Shown here piece after piece: positions 34,968-42,673 of a stretch of DNA of 44,469 nt. The stretch lies in assembly GCA_029009055.1 (NCBI GenBank), contig JAQXJR010000037.1, positions 1-44,469 of the forward strand, read 5' to 3'. Both the position numbers and the translations under genes were made by a program. The notes under the pieces were generated by a model. The model saw only the letters and a list, made by a program, of their open reading frames with translations, was not told where the DNA came from and made no database searches. The DNA comes from Eubacteriales bacterium. GTDB lineage: Bacteria > Bacillota > Clostridia > Peptostreptococcales > Anaerovoracaceae. Every line of letters begins with the position of its first letter. Position 1 is the first letter of the stretch.

Positions 34968-35255
34968 TTAAAGACTCTGGAAGAATTCGATCTCTTTACT
35001 GTCGTCTGTAAGAGTAACGATCGCCTTCTTATAAGCGGCCGTTCTTCCTTCTGTTCTTCCCATTCTCTTAACTTTACCTTTGACGTGCATAGTGTTGACC
35101 TTCTTAACGTCTACGTCGAAGATCTCTTCTACAGCTTTCTTGATCTCTGTCTTATTAGCGTTCATAGCGACCTTAAAAGTGTACTTCTTCTCCTGCGCGT
35201 CGTCCATGCTCTTCTCGGTGATTACCGGCTTCAGAATGATGTCGTAGCTTGTCAT
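34968..35255 (-). CDS. rplW: 50S ribosomal protein L23
   Basis: L23 stands at the tunnel exit, where trigger factor and SRP bind. The 95-residue protein begins [16 protein letters not shown] and contains [18 protein letters not shown]. Its start overlaps the rplD stop by one base, suggesting coupling. Confidence 0.98.
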   Translation of the reverse strand: MTSYDIILKPVITEKSMDDAQEKKYTFKVAMNANKTEIKKAVEEIFDVDVKKVNTMHVKGKVKRMGRTEGRTAAYKKAIVTLTDDSKEIEFFQSL

Positions 35256-35881
35256 TATCTGTACACCTCCTCGATCTTCTCTATCGCTTCCTTAGTAGCG
35301 ATGAGGCTTGTGTGGTTCAGGATCTCATAAACGTTGATCTTATCAGCGATGTCTGTTCTAACGCCAGGGATGTTTCTCGCTGAGAGAACTACGTTCTCGT
35401 TCTTATCAGCTGTAACGATCAGGGCCTTCTTATCAGCTCCGATGTTGCTTAAGATCCTTACCATCTCCTTAGTCTTAGGAGCGTCGAGGTTTATCTCGTT
35501 AAGAACGATCAGTTCGTTATCGTTTACCTTAGAAGTGAGGACTGACTTAAGAGCGAGCCTCTTAACTTTCTTAGGAACCGCGTAGTTGTAGCTTCTAGGC
35601 TTCGGCGCGAATACGATACCTCCGCCTACCTGTGATGGGTCAGTTGAGGAACCCTGTCTGTGGCGGCCTGTTCCCTTCTGTCTGAAAGGCTTTCTGCCTC
35701 CTCCTCTGACTTCTCCTCTCGTGAGCGCGGACTGTGTGCCCTGTCTCTGGTTAGCGAGGTAGTTCTTAACTACTTCGTATACCGCGTTCTTATTTGGCTC
35801 TTCGAGGCCAAAGATCTCATCATTAAGCTCGAGTGTTCCGGCTTCCTTACCTTCGATGTCGAGCATAGTAATTGTTGCCAT
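35255..35881 (-). CDS. rplD: 50S ribosomal protein L4
   Basis: L4 extends into the exit tunnel and is a known feedback repressor of S10 operons in some bacteria. The 208-residue protein has the tunnel loop [20 protein letters not shown] followed by [20 protein letters not shown]. It lies between rplC and rplW. Confidence 0.98.
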   Translation of the reverse strand: MATITMLDIEGKEAGTLELNDEIFGLEEPNKNAVYEVVKNYLANQRQGTQSALTRGEVRGGGRKPFRQKGTGRHRQGSSTDPSQVGGGIVFAPKPRSYNYAVPKKVKRLALKSVLTSKVNDNELIVLNEINLDAPKTKEMVRILSNIGADKKALIVTADKNENVVLSARNIPGVRTDIADKINVYEILNHTSLIATKEAIEKIEEVYR

Positions 35882-35905
35882 ACCGCATATCCTCCTTTCT
35901 CAGAA

Positions 35906-36541
35906 CTATTTATCCTGTCCCTTGACAGCGTATCTGATTCGGAGAATGCTTCCCTTACCTCCAGGAACAGCTCCCTTAACGAGTATCAGATTTCTATCAG
36001 CAATAACTTTCACGAGCTTAACGTTCTGGATCGTAACTGTGTCGCGTCCCATACGTCCTGACTCCTTATTTCCAGGGAATACTCTGGAAGGATATGTAGC
36101 CGCAGCCAGACCGCCGGCGAGTCTCTTATGCTTAGAGCCGTGTCCCATCGGTCCTCTGTGCTGGCCGTATCTCTTAATAGGGCCCTGTGTTCCTTTACCC
36201 TTGGAGATGCCTGTGATGTCGAGTTTCTTACCTTCCTCGAAATCAGCCGCTGTGATCTCCTGACCTACTTCGTATGTCTCGCCCTCGTCATTTCTGAACT
36301 CAGCGACATACTTCTTAGGAGTCACTCCTGCCTTAGCGAAGTGTCCTGTCATCGGCTTGTTGACTCTCTGTGGCTTCTGATCTACGAAACCGATCTGTAC
36401 GCCGTCATATCCGTCAGTTTCTGCTGTCTTAACCTGAGTTACGACTACAGGACCTGCTTCGATGACAGTTACAGGAACAACTGCGCCTGTCTCTTCGAAA
36501 ATCTGGGTCATTCCGATTTTCTTTCCTAAAATTGTTTTCAT
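35906..36541 (-). CDS. rplC: 50S ribosomal protein L3
   Basis: L3 starts large-subunit assembly and reaches the peptidyl transferase centre. The 211-residue protein begins MKTILGKKIGMTQIFEETG and has the central finger QHRGPMGHGSKHKRLAG with the normally methylated glutamine region. It follows rpsJ by 65 bp. Confidence 0.98.
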   Translation of the reverse strand: MKTILGKKIGMTQIFEETGAVVPVTVIEAGPVVVTQVKTAETDGYDGVQIGFVDQKPQRVNKPMTGHFAKAGVTPKKYVAEFRNDEGETYEVGQEITAADFEEGKKLDITGISKGKGTQGPIKRYGQHRGPMGHGSKHKRLAGGLAAATYPSRVFPGNKESGRMGRDTVTIQNVKLVKVIADRNLILVKGAVPGGKGSILRIRYAVKGQDK

Positions 36542-36606
36542 TTATAAAAACCTCCTGATTCTTACAGCGGTACGCAATGGCGCGTACATACTAAGGGAGT
36601 GAACCC

Positions 36607-36918
36607 TTACAGTTTGATTTCGATGTTGACGCCAGCAGGCAGATCAAGCTTAGTGATCGCGTTAGCTGTATCAACTGTAGCGTTAGTGATGTCGATCAGT
36701 CTCTTATGTGTTCTCTGCTCGAACTGCTCTCTGGAATCCTTATACTTATGTACGGCTCTCAGGATAGTAACGACTTCCTTCTCTGTAGGAAGTGGAATAG
36801 GTCCTGAAACCTCAGCTCCGGTCCTCTTAGCAGCCTCTACGATCTTAGCGGCGCTCTGGTCGAGCAGCGCGTGATCATAAGCCTTAAGTCTGATTCTGAT
36901 CTTCTGTAATTCGCTCAT
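36607..36918 (-). CDS. rpsJ: 30S ribosomal protein S10
   Basis: S10 is a head protein of the small subunit and also the NusE antitermination factor. The 103-residue product shows [20 protein letters not shown] and [22 protein letters not shown]. It heads the superoperon; GGAGGT lies six bases before the ATG. Confidence 0.98.
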   Translation of the reverse strand: MSELQKIRIRLKAYDHALLDQSAAKIVEAAKRTGAEVSGPIPLPTEKEVVTILRAVHKYKDSREQFEQRTHKRLIDITNATVDTANAITKLDLPAGVNIEIKL

Positions 36919-37143
36919 GTTTTACCTCCGTGTGTACTGTTTTCGCTATTCATGTACAGGAACGCTGTTCTCTCTATACGGGCAATGCGTTATGCTTGCT
37001 CCGCACACGCCCTCGTGCGTTTCCTAAAAAAATGGCACAAGAGAAAATAGCTTACGTCCCTTCGCCCTCGTCCAGCGAGGACAATTCTCAGCAGAAATAA
37101 CCTGATAGCTCAGCAACCTTCTGCCTCTCTGCTTTACGCAAGC
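36919..37143 (-). promoter_or_regulatory. Leader of the S10 superoperon
   Basis: About 225 untranslated bases lie between the promoter and rpsJ. On the minus strand I see possible stems GCAGAA/TTCTGC, CCTCG/CGAGG, GCACG/CGTGTGC near 37005-37022, and TGTAC/GTACA close to the ribosome binding site, plus a T7 run at 37027-37033. A leader this long suggests feedback control, by L4 or another r-protein, but I match no known leader family. Confidence 0.5.
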
Positions 37144-37149
37144 TTATTC

Positions 37150-37178
37150 AGTATAAGTGATTGAGAAATATATTGCAA
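37150..37178 (-). promoter_or_regulatory. Promoter of the S10 superoperon
   Basis: On the minus strand -35 TTGCAA (37173-37178) and -10 TATACT (37150-37155) are 17 bp apart, in A/T-rich surroundings. It is the only good promoter before rpsJ. Confidence 0.75.
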
Positions 37179-37261
37179 GCATTTTTTGAAAAAAGTGCGT
37201 ATTTTTTCAAGTACCGTTTCCTATGAGCGTTCATTTAAGCCAGCCCCGAGATTCGAATCAT

Positions 37262-37410
37262 GCACACGCCTACAGGCGTTTCCTTTTGCAAAGCATATAC
37301 GTCTCATCGCCTTGCGCCGCAAAGGGTAGAGCGCATTTTCCTTTGCAAAGCAAATGTAATAGCAATTATCCCTCCGGGCGCCCGGCCAAAGATGACGGGT
37401 ACGCTTTGCT
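37262..37410. repeat. Cluster of degenerate GCAAAGC repeats
   Basis: This spacer between the permease terminator and the S10 promoter holds GCAAAGC at 37288-37294 and 37345-37351, CGCAAAGG near 37318, and GCTTTGCT at 37403-37410. It also has CACACGCCTACAGGCGTTTCC at 37263-37283 in part echoing CACACGCCCTCGTGCGTTTCC near 37005-37025. No gene is recognised. Confidence 0.45.
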
Positions 37411-37436
37411 CTGGACAAAGCACAGAAACAAGGCAT

Positions 37437-37470
37437 AAAAAAACGGAGGACACGAAGCCCTCCGAAAAAA
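37437..37470 (-). terminator. Bidirectional terminator after the permease
   Basis: CGGAGG (37444-37449) and CCTCCG (37459-37464) pair; the minus strand continues with seven T and the plus strand would face A-runs on the far side. It follows the permease stop by about 30 bp. Confidence 0.8.
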
Positions 37471-37498
37471 TTGTTACATTATATATGCCGTCCGGCGT

Positions 37499-38878
37499 TT
37501 ACTCCATAGGAACGAGCCAGAGCTTGAGCGCATATGCCATGAACATAGCGAATACGACCCACATGATCGGGGATACGTCCTTAGCCTTCTTAGTAGCGAC
37601 CTTCAGGATCACCCATGACAGCATGCCCCACATGATTCCGTTAGCGATGGATGATGTGAATGGCATCATGATGACTGCCAGGAAGCCGCCTACCATGTCA
37701 GCGATGTCTGTGCCATCCAGGTCTATCCTCTTAATGGACTGGAGCATGAGCAGGCCTACCCAAACGAGAGCAGGTGTCGTCGCGAATGATGGGATGGCCA
37801 GGAATATAGGAGCGAAGAAGATTGAAAGCAGGAAGAGGATACCCGTCGTGAGGGATGTCAGTCCCGTTCTTCCTCCGTTAGCAACTCCGGCTGTTGACTC
37901 TACGAATGATGTAACTGTGGATGTTCCGACCAGGGCGCCGAATACAGTGCCGACAGCGTCGGAAAGAAGAGCTTCCTTCGCTCGAGGAAGATTACCCTCC
38001 TCATCGAGGAGGTTTCCTCTCTGAGCTACGCCGATGAGCGTTCCGGCTGTATCGAATATATCTACGAACAGGAATGAGAACGTTACTACAGCGAAGTCGA
38101 GGAAGTTGCTCCCTATGTAGCCGAAGTCGAGCTTAAACATGTTATGATCTACAGGCTTCAGGGACTCCAGTGTGAATGAAGGGAAGAGCGAGTAGACGCC
38201 GGCGTCAGGATTTACCTGGTACCAGCCTGTCAGCTGAGCTATCATGCCCAGACCCCATGTGATGAGGATGCCGATGAGAATGTAGCCCTTCACATTATAA
38301 TGGTAGAGAACAGCTACGATGAGGATGCCGAGGAGACCGAGGGCTACCTGCGGTGTGTTCAGACTTCCGAACGTGATGAGTGTGGAATCGTCGTTAGCTA
38401 CGATACCAGCGTTCTTAAGGCCGATTATGGCGATGAATAAGCCGATTCCGGCGGTAATAGCGTGCTTCAGGTTCTCAGGGATGTCGTTTACCAGCTTCTC
38501 TCTGAAACTCGTTAATGACAGAAGGATGAATATGACACCTTCTACGAATACGGCTGTGAGGGCGATCCTCCATGCCTGATCCTGAGGTGTGCCTGCCTTA
38601 GTAAGGTTTCCTACTACCGTGAAAGCGAAGTAGGCGTTAAGCCCCATGCCTGACGCCAGGGCTACAGGGTAGTTAGCGCAGAATGCCATGAATATAGTGG
38701 CTACTCCGGCGGAAAGCGCTGTCGCCGTGAAGACGGACGCTCTGTCCATGCCGGCAGCGGACAGGATATTAGGGTTTACAGCCAGGATGTAAACCATGGC
38801 CAGGAATGTCACGAAGCCCGAGGACACCTCTGTACCTACGGTCGTTCCGTGCTCCTTCAACTTAAAAAATCTCTCCAT
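37499..38878 (-). CDS. NCS2-type purine permease (AzgA/PbuG-like)
   Basis: The protein is a membrane transporter of the guanine/hypoxanthine/adenine permease branch, taking up purine bases with protons. With ATG at 38878 it has 459 residues; the frame can also start at TTG six bases upstream, but AGGAG is nine bases before the ATG and only three before the TTG. Family landmarks are GFVTFLAMVYILAVNP, YPVALASGMGLNAYFAFTV, VTFSFLFVDIFDTAGTLIGV and SFVESTAGVANGGRTGLTSL. About 12-14 hydrophobic segments are visible. No purine riboswitch is seen in the short leader. The exact base is uncertain. Confidence 0.9.
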   Translation of the reverse strand: MERFFKLKEHGTTVGTEVSSGFVTFLAMVYILAVNPNILSAAGMDRASVFTATALSAGVATIFMAFCANYPVALASGMGLNAYFAFTVVGNLTKAGTPQDQAWRIALTAVFVEGVIFILLSLTSFREKLVNDIPENLKHAITAGIGLFIAIIGLKNAGIVANDDSTLITFGSLNTPQVALGLLGILIVAVLYHYNVKGYILIGILITWGLGMIAQLTGWYQVNPDAGVYSLFPSFTLESLKPVDHNMFKLDFGYIGSNFLDFAVVTFSFLFVDIFDTAGTLIGVAQRGNLLDEEGNLPRAKEALLSDAVGTVFGALVGTSTVTSFVESTAGVANGGRTGLTSLTTGILFLLSIFFAPIFLAIPSFATTPALVWVGLLMLQSIKRIDLDGTDIADMVGGFLAVIMMPFTSSIANGIMWGMLSWVILKVATKKAKDVSPIMWVVFAMFMAYALKLWLVPME

Positions 38879-38925
38879 AATCAAATGCTCCTATTCATAT
38901 AGAAACGAAATAAAAAATATCTTTT

Positions 38926-38955
38926 ATTATATACACGAACGGCATTAACATACAA
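38926..38955 (-). promoter_or_regulatory. Promoter of the permease
   Basis: On the minus strand -35 TTGTAT (38950-38955) and -10 TATAAT (38926-38931) are 18 bp apart. The promoter starts right after the rubrerythrin terminator. Confidence 0.6.
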
Positions 38956-38967
38956 GCCCGAGCAAAT

Positions 38968-39002
38968 AAAAAACCGCTCCGAAGCCCGAAGCTTCGAAGC
39001 GG
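38968..39002 (-). terminator. rbr: Terminator of the regulator-rubrerythrin transcript
   Basis: On the minus strand a 12-base-pair stem CCGCTTCGAAGC/GCTTCGGAGCGG with a five-base loop is followed by six T. A second small stem CCACCC/GGGTGG at 39016-39030 precedes it. Confidence 0.9.
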
Positions 39003-39090
39003 CTCTATTCTTCCACCCTGTGGGTGGTTTATGTCCCCATTTCTGTCAGCTGCGCTGCCGGAATATTCCGACCGTCGTTCGCGATTCAGA

Positions 39091-39627
39091 TTAATAGTTC
39101 TCAGGCTTTACCTGGAAGAAAGACTGTGGGTGCTTGCAAACTGGGCAAACATTAGGAGCCTTCTTAGCTACTACCTGGAATCCGCAGTTTCTGCACTGCC
39201 AGAGGACGTCCTCATCCTTCTCGAATACCTTACCGTCCTTAATGTTCTCAGCCAGCTTACGGTATCTCTCTTCATGTGTCTTCTCTATAGCCGCAACGCC
39301 TCTCATCTGGATAGCGATCTCTGGGAATCCTTCCTCGTCAGCTGTGTCAGCCATGTTCTTATACATGTCTGTCCACTCGTAGTTCTCTCCCTCAGCAGCT
39401 GTGATCAGGTTCTCTGCTGTAGTTCCGATTCCCTCAGCCAGCTTATACCAGAGCTTAGCGTGTTCCTTCTCGTTTCCGGCTGTCTCCAGGAAGAGCTCCG
39501 CGATCTGCTCGTAGCCTTCTTTCTTAGCCTGTGAAGCAAAGAAAGTGTACTTATTTCTAGCCTGAGATTCTCCTGCGAAAGCAGTCATAAGATTTTCTAA
39601 AGTCTTAGTTCCCTTTAAATCTTTCAT
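39091..39627 (-). CDS. rbr: Rubrerythrin
   Basis: Rubrerythrin is an NAD(P)H-linked peroxidase that protects anaerobes from hydrogen peroxide. The 178-residue protein has an N-terminal four-helix di-iron domain with the ligand motifs [16 protein letters not shown] and [10 protein letters not shown], and a C-terminal rubredoxin-like domain with CRNCGF and CPVCKHPQ. It lies 41 bp after the Fur/PerR-type regulator on the same strand. The pair is likely one transcript, which fits control by peroxide or iron. Confidence 0.97.
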   Translation of the reverse strand: MKDLKGTKTLENLMTAFAGESQARNKYTFFASQAKKEGYEQIAELFLETAGNEKEHAKLWYKLAEGIGTTAENLITAAEGENYEWTDMYKNMADTADEEGFPEIAIQMRGVAAIEKTHEERYRKLAENIKDGKVFEKDEDVLWQCRNCGFQVVAKKAPNVCPVCKHPQSFFQVKPENY

Positions 39628-39668
39628 TTAATATTTCTCCTTCTTACTAGCGAAACTGTACCGGATAT

Positions 39669-40091
39669 CTATTTAATCAAACTGGGCGCTTCATTCTCCT
39701 TCTCGACGCATTCGTCGCATATCCCGCTCAGCGTGGTTAAATCTGGGATGTATGCATTCCTGTTGATATTATAAACCCTGCAGACCTGTTCGACCACATT
39801 TTCTTCCGCCTCAGGCGAATTCGGAAACAGGTCGAAGACCCTGCCGCACTTAACGCACTGCATGTGCATGTGCTTCTCCAGCCTTCCGTCGTAGCGGTCA
39901 GCCTTACCATAGGATTTAACGCAGGCCAGACTGCCCTCCTCGACCAAGGCGTTCAGATTCCTGTAGACAGTCGCTACGCCTATATTCGGCATCTGCTCCC
40001 GCGCCTTCATGTAGACCCAATCAGCTGTCGGATGCGTATCTGTATTCTTCACGATCTCATAGATCAGGTTTTTCTGTTTCGAGTATTTCAT
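39669..40091 (-). CDS. Fur/PerR-family metal-dependent repressor
   Basis: This is a 140-residue winged-helix repressor with recognition helix GVATVYRNLNALVEEG and two CxxC zinc pairs (Cys79/82 and Cys125/128). The residues that form the peroxide-sensing metal site of PerR all have counterparts: His20 in HPTAD, Asp68 in RYD, His74 and His76 in HMHM, and Asp87 in VFDL. The partner genes rubrerythrin and superoxide reductase fit PerR, but the operator in its promoter is a textbook Fur box. I favour PerR-like peroxide sensing, with Fur-like iron sensing as the alternative. Confidence 0.88.
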   Translation of the reverse strand: MKYSKQKNLIYEIVKNTDTHPTADWVYMKAREQMPNIGVATVYRNLNALVEEGSLACVKSYGKADRYDGRLEKHMHMQCVKCGRVFDLFPNSPEAEENVVEQVCRVYNINRNAYIPDLTTLSGICDECVEKENEAPSLIK

Positions 40092-40108
40092 GGCAGCTCT
40101 CCATAAGC

Positions 40109-40127
40109 GATAATGATTATCATTATC
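40109..40127. promoter_or_regulatory. Perfect 19-bp Fur box
   Basis: The site is a perfect 9-1-9 palindrome, GATAATGAT-T-ATCATTATC, identical in arms to the classic Fur consensus. It overlaps the -10 region and start site of the regulator's own promoter, so it should mediate self-repression. Confidence 0.85.
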
Positions 40128-40153
40128 ATAATTTACGAAAACCCGCTTGTCAA
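40125..40153 (-). promoter_or_regulatory. Promoter of the Fur/PerR-family regulator
   Basis: On the minus strand consensus -35 TTGACA (40148-40153) and -10 TATGAT (40125-40130) are 17 bp apart. The -10 runs into the Fur box. Confidence 0.85.
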
Positions 40154-40187
40154 GCTGAAATGAAAATTTAATTATTTAAATAAATAC

Positions 40188-40218
40188 TTTTCACTAAGAC
40201 TTTATGATGGTATAATAA
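40188..40218 (+). promoter_or_regulatory. dfx: Superoxide reductase promoter with overlapping inverted repeat
   Basis: A -35 TTTTCA (40188-40193) and -10 TATAAT (40211-40216) are 17 bp apart. The sequence TTATGAT-GGT-ATAATAA (40202-40218) is an imperfect 7-3-7 inverted repeat over the -10 (6 of 7 positions pair). It resembles, but does not match, a PerR box. Confidence 0.55.
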
Positions 40219-40229
40219 AAATAAAATAA

Positions 40230-40312
40230 CGGACGCGGATCTGCCCCTTTAGCAGGCCAGGCGTCCAATACGAAAAACGGGAGCCACAATCCCGCGAAAA
40301 GGAGGAATTTAA
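40230..40312 (+). promoter_or_regulatory. Structured leader of superoxide reductase
   Basis: The leader can form GGACGC/GCGTCC enclosing CTGC/GCAG (about 40230-40265) and CGGGA/TCCCG (about 40278-40294) before the ribosome binding site AAGGAGGA. I match no known riboswitch. Confidence 0.45.
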
Positions 40313-40690
40313 ATGTTCAAGGTATTCAGATGCAATAAATGCGGTCAGGTCGTAGTTCGCGTTAAGGATTCAGCATGCACACCTAAGTGCTGCGGAGAGC
40401 CTATGCAGGAGCTCACAGCCAACACTACAGACGCCGCTCAGGAGAAGCACGTTCCTGTAATCGAGCAGGCTGACGGTAAGGTAACAGTTAAGGTAGGTTC
40501 CGTAGCTCATCCTATGGACGAAGACCACTTCATCTCACCTATCTTCCTCGAGACCACAGAGGGCGTTCGCATTAAGGAGCTGAAGCCGGGCGAGGCACCT
40601 GAAGCCACATTCTCACTCGGAGCAGACGAGAAGGTCATCGCAGCTTACGAATATTGCAATAAGCACGGTTTCTGGAAGGCTGAAGCTTAA
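40313..40690 (+). CDS. dfx: Superoxide reductase (desulfoferrodoxin)
   Basis: The enzyme reduces superoxide to hydrogen peroxide without making oxygen, as is typical of anaerobes. The 125-residue protein has the N-terminal desulforedoxin-type iron site with Cys7, Cys10, Cys26 and Cys27, and the catalytic iron site with His46 in the conserved EKH, His66, His72, Cys115 and His118. The nearby rubrerythrin can remove the peroxide product. It is divergent from the Fur/PerR-type gene, 221 bp away. A terminator follows. Confidence 0.97.
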   Translation: MFKVFRCNKCGQVVVRVKDSACTPKCCGEPMQELTANTTDAAQEKHVPVIEQADGKVTVKVGSVAHPMDEDHFISPIFLETTEGVRIKELKPGEAPEATFSLGADEKVIAAYEYCNKHGFWKAEA

Positions 40691-40723
40691 TCTACGCCAG
40701 CAAATCATAACCGTTGATTTCAC

Positions 40724-40764
40724 CCGCCGGGAGGATTCGATTAAGGTCCGACCGGCGGATTTTA
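40724..40764 (+). terminator. dfx: Terminator of superoxide reductase
   Basis: CCGCCGG and CCGGCGG pair around a 21-base loop and are followed by ATTTTAAT. The long loop and short T-run make it moderate in strength. Confidence 0.6.
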
Positions 40765-40768
40765 ATAT

Positions 40769-40850
40769 GCGCGGAAAGGGCGCGCCCCTCGCGAGCGAGC
40801 CCCTGCCGCGGGAATTGCGGGCGTTTGTATTTGCTTTCCGCGGCGCGCCC
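40769..40850. repeat. GC-rich inverted repeat with twin GGCGCGCC octamers
   Basis: CGCGGAAAG (40770-40778) and CTTTCCGCG (40834-40842) are perfect inverted arms. Two GGCGCGCC palindromes (40779-40786, 40842-40849) flank or follow the arms, and CTCGCGAG and CCGCGG palindromes lie between. The element fills the gap between the convergent superoxide reductase and nucleoside kinase genes. It contains TTTGCTTTCC but differs from the GCAAAGC family. Confidence 0.6.
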
Positions 40851-40859
40851 TAGCGCTTC

Positions 40860-42524
40860 CTATTTAACGTATATGCTGCCTCCGATGAATTCCCTCATTA
40901 TAGAATCCGCGTTCACAGCCGACGTATCATCTATGACCTCGAAGTACTTAAGAAAATTCAGGAAGCGTATGGCTTCCGCGTACTCCTTATCCGCGGGCGA
41001 TACCTTCTTAAGCAACGGTTCAGCGTACTTCTTAAGTACAGAGATCTCATAATCGCTGTAAGAGTTGAATAAGAGGTCGGCATCCTTGCTGTAAGGGAAT
41101 ATATTCTTCTCTTCACCAGCTCTCACCATAGGCCATTCGTCTATGGTTATCCTGGCGTCGTGACCGCGGAACAGATTATCCCTGACCATTCTCCTCAGCA
41201 TGCGCTCATCCGTAGTCGGTATCCTATTATGTTCGTCCATATTCAGCTGAGTCAGAGGACTTATATATATCTTAAATTTCTTATCCCTAGGTATTTCAGG
41301 TGTCAAGGCCTCGTTCAGCCCGTGGATCCCCTCTATGACTATGATCTGGTCCTTCTTAATAGAAGTTATTCTCGACCCGAACTCCTTCTTACCGGTGAGG
41401 AAGTTGAAGACAGGTATGTCCGCTTTACCGCCTTCCAGCAATGTCTTCAGGTCTTTATTGAACAGCTTCACGTCCACAGCGTCCAGGTCTTCGAAATTGT
41501 ATTTCCCATCCGGTCCGGGCGTCATCTCAGACCTATCCAGGAAATAATCGTCCGTCCCCATGTACATAGCCTCGTGACCCTTCACCTTCATCTGGACGCA
41601 AAGCCTCTTCGCGAATGTGGTCTTACCGGACGATGACGGACCGGCGATAAGGACCAGCCTGGCCTTAGATTCCAGGATCCTGTCGGCAGCCTCGACGATC
41701 TTACTTTGCTGGAGGGCCTCTGAAAGCATGACGAGGTCTGTCACCCCGTTATTCCTGATTTTATCATTCAGATCGGCGACGCATTCCACGCCCAGGAGTT
41801 TATCCCACCTCTTCTGCTCGCTGAATGCCTGGTAGAGGTCCGGCTGCTCCCGGTAATCAGGCATGTGGTCCGGGTCCTTACCTTCCGGCGCCCTGAGTAT
41901 CACGCCCATCCTGTACTTCCTGAGCTCGAAAAGCTTTATATACCCCGTGGATGGCACCATGAGCCCATAGAAGAAATCTTTATAGCCTTCCAGGTCGAAG
42001 AACTCAAGCTCCGTAAGCTCTGGCATGGACTTTATGAGGCGGATGTTTTGGTCCCGACCCATCTCTCTCAGGATAGCCAGGCCCTCTTCCCTGCCTATCA
42101 TCTCATGCTTCACCGGCAAGTCTCGTTCGACCAGCTCCCGCATCCTGAGCTCTATCTTCCTTACTTCTTCTTCATTCACACCTTCTGGCTTATGGATCAC
42201 AGTGAAATAGCCCTGGTTCAAGGAATTATCTATTATGACTCTGTAATCCCCGAGCACGTCCCTGACAGCCGTCAGATATATGAGCGACAAAGTATTCTGA
42301 TAAGTGTATTTCCCCTCTACAGACCTGATGTCCAGAAGTTCCACGCAGGCGTCACCCGTCAGAACGAAGTCCAGACTCCTGTACTCATTATTTACCTTAG
42401 CCGCCATGCATTCGTACTTTAATTCCTGCTTGACAGACTTATATATATCCTCAACGGACGTCCCCGCCGGAACATCCAGTTCCCTCTTAAGCTTTCCCTC
42501 GTCGGCGGTAAGTTCGATCCTCAT
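40860..42524 (-). CDS. TGS-domain nucleoside kinase (uridine kinase-like)
   Basis: The 554-residue protein joins an N-terminal TGS domain (about residues 1-65), a middle part related to the second additional domain of threonyl-tRNA synthetase (about 70-210), and a C-terminal uridine kinase/phosphoribulokinase-type P-loop domain. Walker A is GPSSSGKT at residues 295-302, followed by GTDDYFLD, and IVIEGIHGLNE for the Walker B region. The kinase should phosphorylate uridine or a similar nucleoside. The role of the tRNA-synthetase-like front is not known. GAGGAGG precedes the ATG. Confidence 0.9.
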   Translation of the reverse strand: MRIELTADEGKLKRELDVPAGTSVEDIYKSVKQELKYECMAAKVNNEYRSLDFVLTGDACVELLDIRSVEGKYTYQNTLSLIYLTAVRDVLGDYRVIIDNSLNQGYFTVIHKPEGVNEEEVRKIELRMRELVERDLPVKHEMIGREEGLAILREMGRDQNIRLIKSMPELTELEFFDLEGYKDFFYGLMVPSTGYIKLFELRKYRMGVILRAPEGKDPDHMPDYREQPDLYQAFSEQKRWDKLLGVECVADLNDKIRNNGVTDLVMLSEALQQSKIVEAADRILESKARLVLIAGPSSSGKTTFAKRLCVQMKVKGHEAMYMGTDDYFLDRSEMTPGPDGKYNFEDLDAVDVKLFNKDLKTLLEGGKADIPVFNFLTGKKEFGSRITSIKKDQIIVIEGIHGLNEALTPEIPRDKKFKIYISPLTQLNMDEHNRIPTTDERMLRRMVRDNLFRGHDARITIDEWPMVRAGEEKNIFPYSKDADLLFNSYSDYEISVLKKYAEPLLKKVSPADKEYAEAIRFLNFLKYFEVIDDTSAVNADSIMREFIGGSIYVK

Positions 42525-42568
42525 ACGGTCCTCCTCTATAGCCCGAAAACGACCTCGTTTATATCATG

Positions 42569-42601
42569 ATTATAGCACATAAACATGGGATAAATTTATC
42601 C
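42569..42601 (-). promoter_or_regulatory. Kinase promoter with a perfect 14-bp palindrome
   Basis: On the minus strand a -10 TATAAT (42569-42574) lies before the kinase gene. Where the -35 should be, a perfect palindrome GGATAAATTTATCC (42588-42601) is found instead of a good -35. It may be an activator or repressor site. Confidence 0.5.
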
Positions 42602-42642
42602 GAGGGAAACCCGAGTTATCGATAGCATGCTTTATATCATGC

Positions 42643-42667
42643 AGCAAAGCTATTCCGATGGCTTTGC
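42643..42667. repeat. Shortest copy of the GCAAAGC repeat
   Basis: GCAAAGC and GCTTTGC pair perfectly around a ten-base spacer to give a simple hairpin. It lies seven bases after the stop codon of the PC4-like gene. Confidence 0.65.
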
Positions 42668-42673
42668 CTCCGG

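Noticed and set aside
37239-37266. tRNA-like fragment around GATTCGAATC
   Set aside because: The sequence is only a short palindrome; no T-stem, acceptor stem or other arms can be formed.
38885-38960. Purine riboswitch before the permease
   Set aside because: The leader after the mapped promoter is too short (about 40 nt) and lacks the purine riboswitch core.
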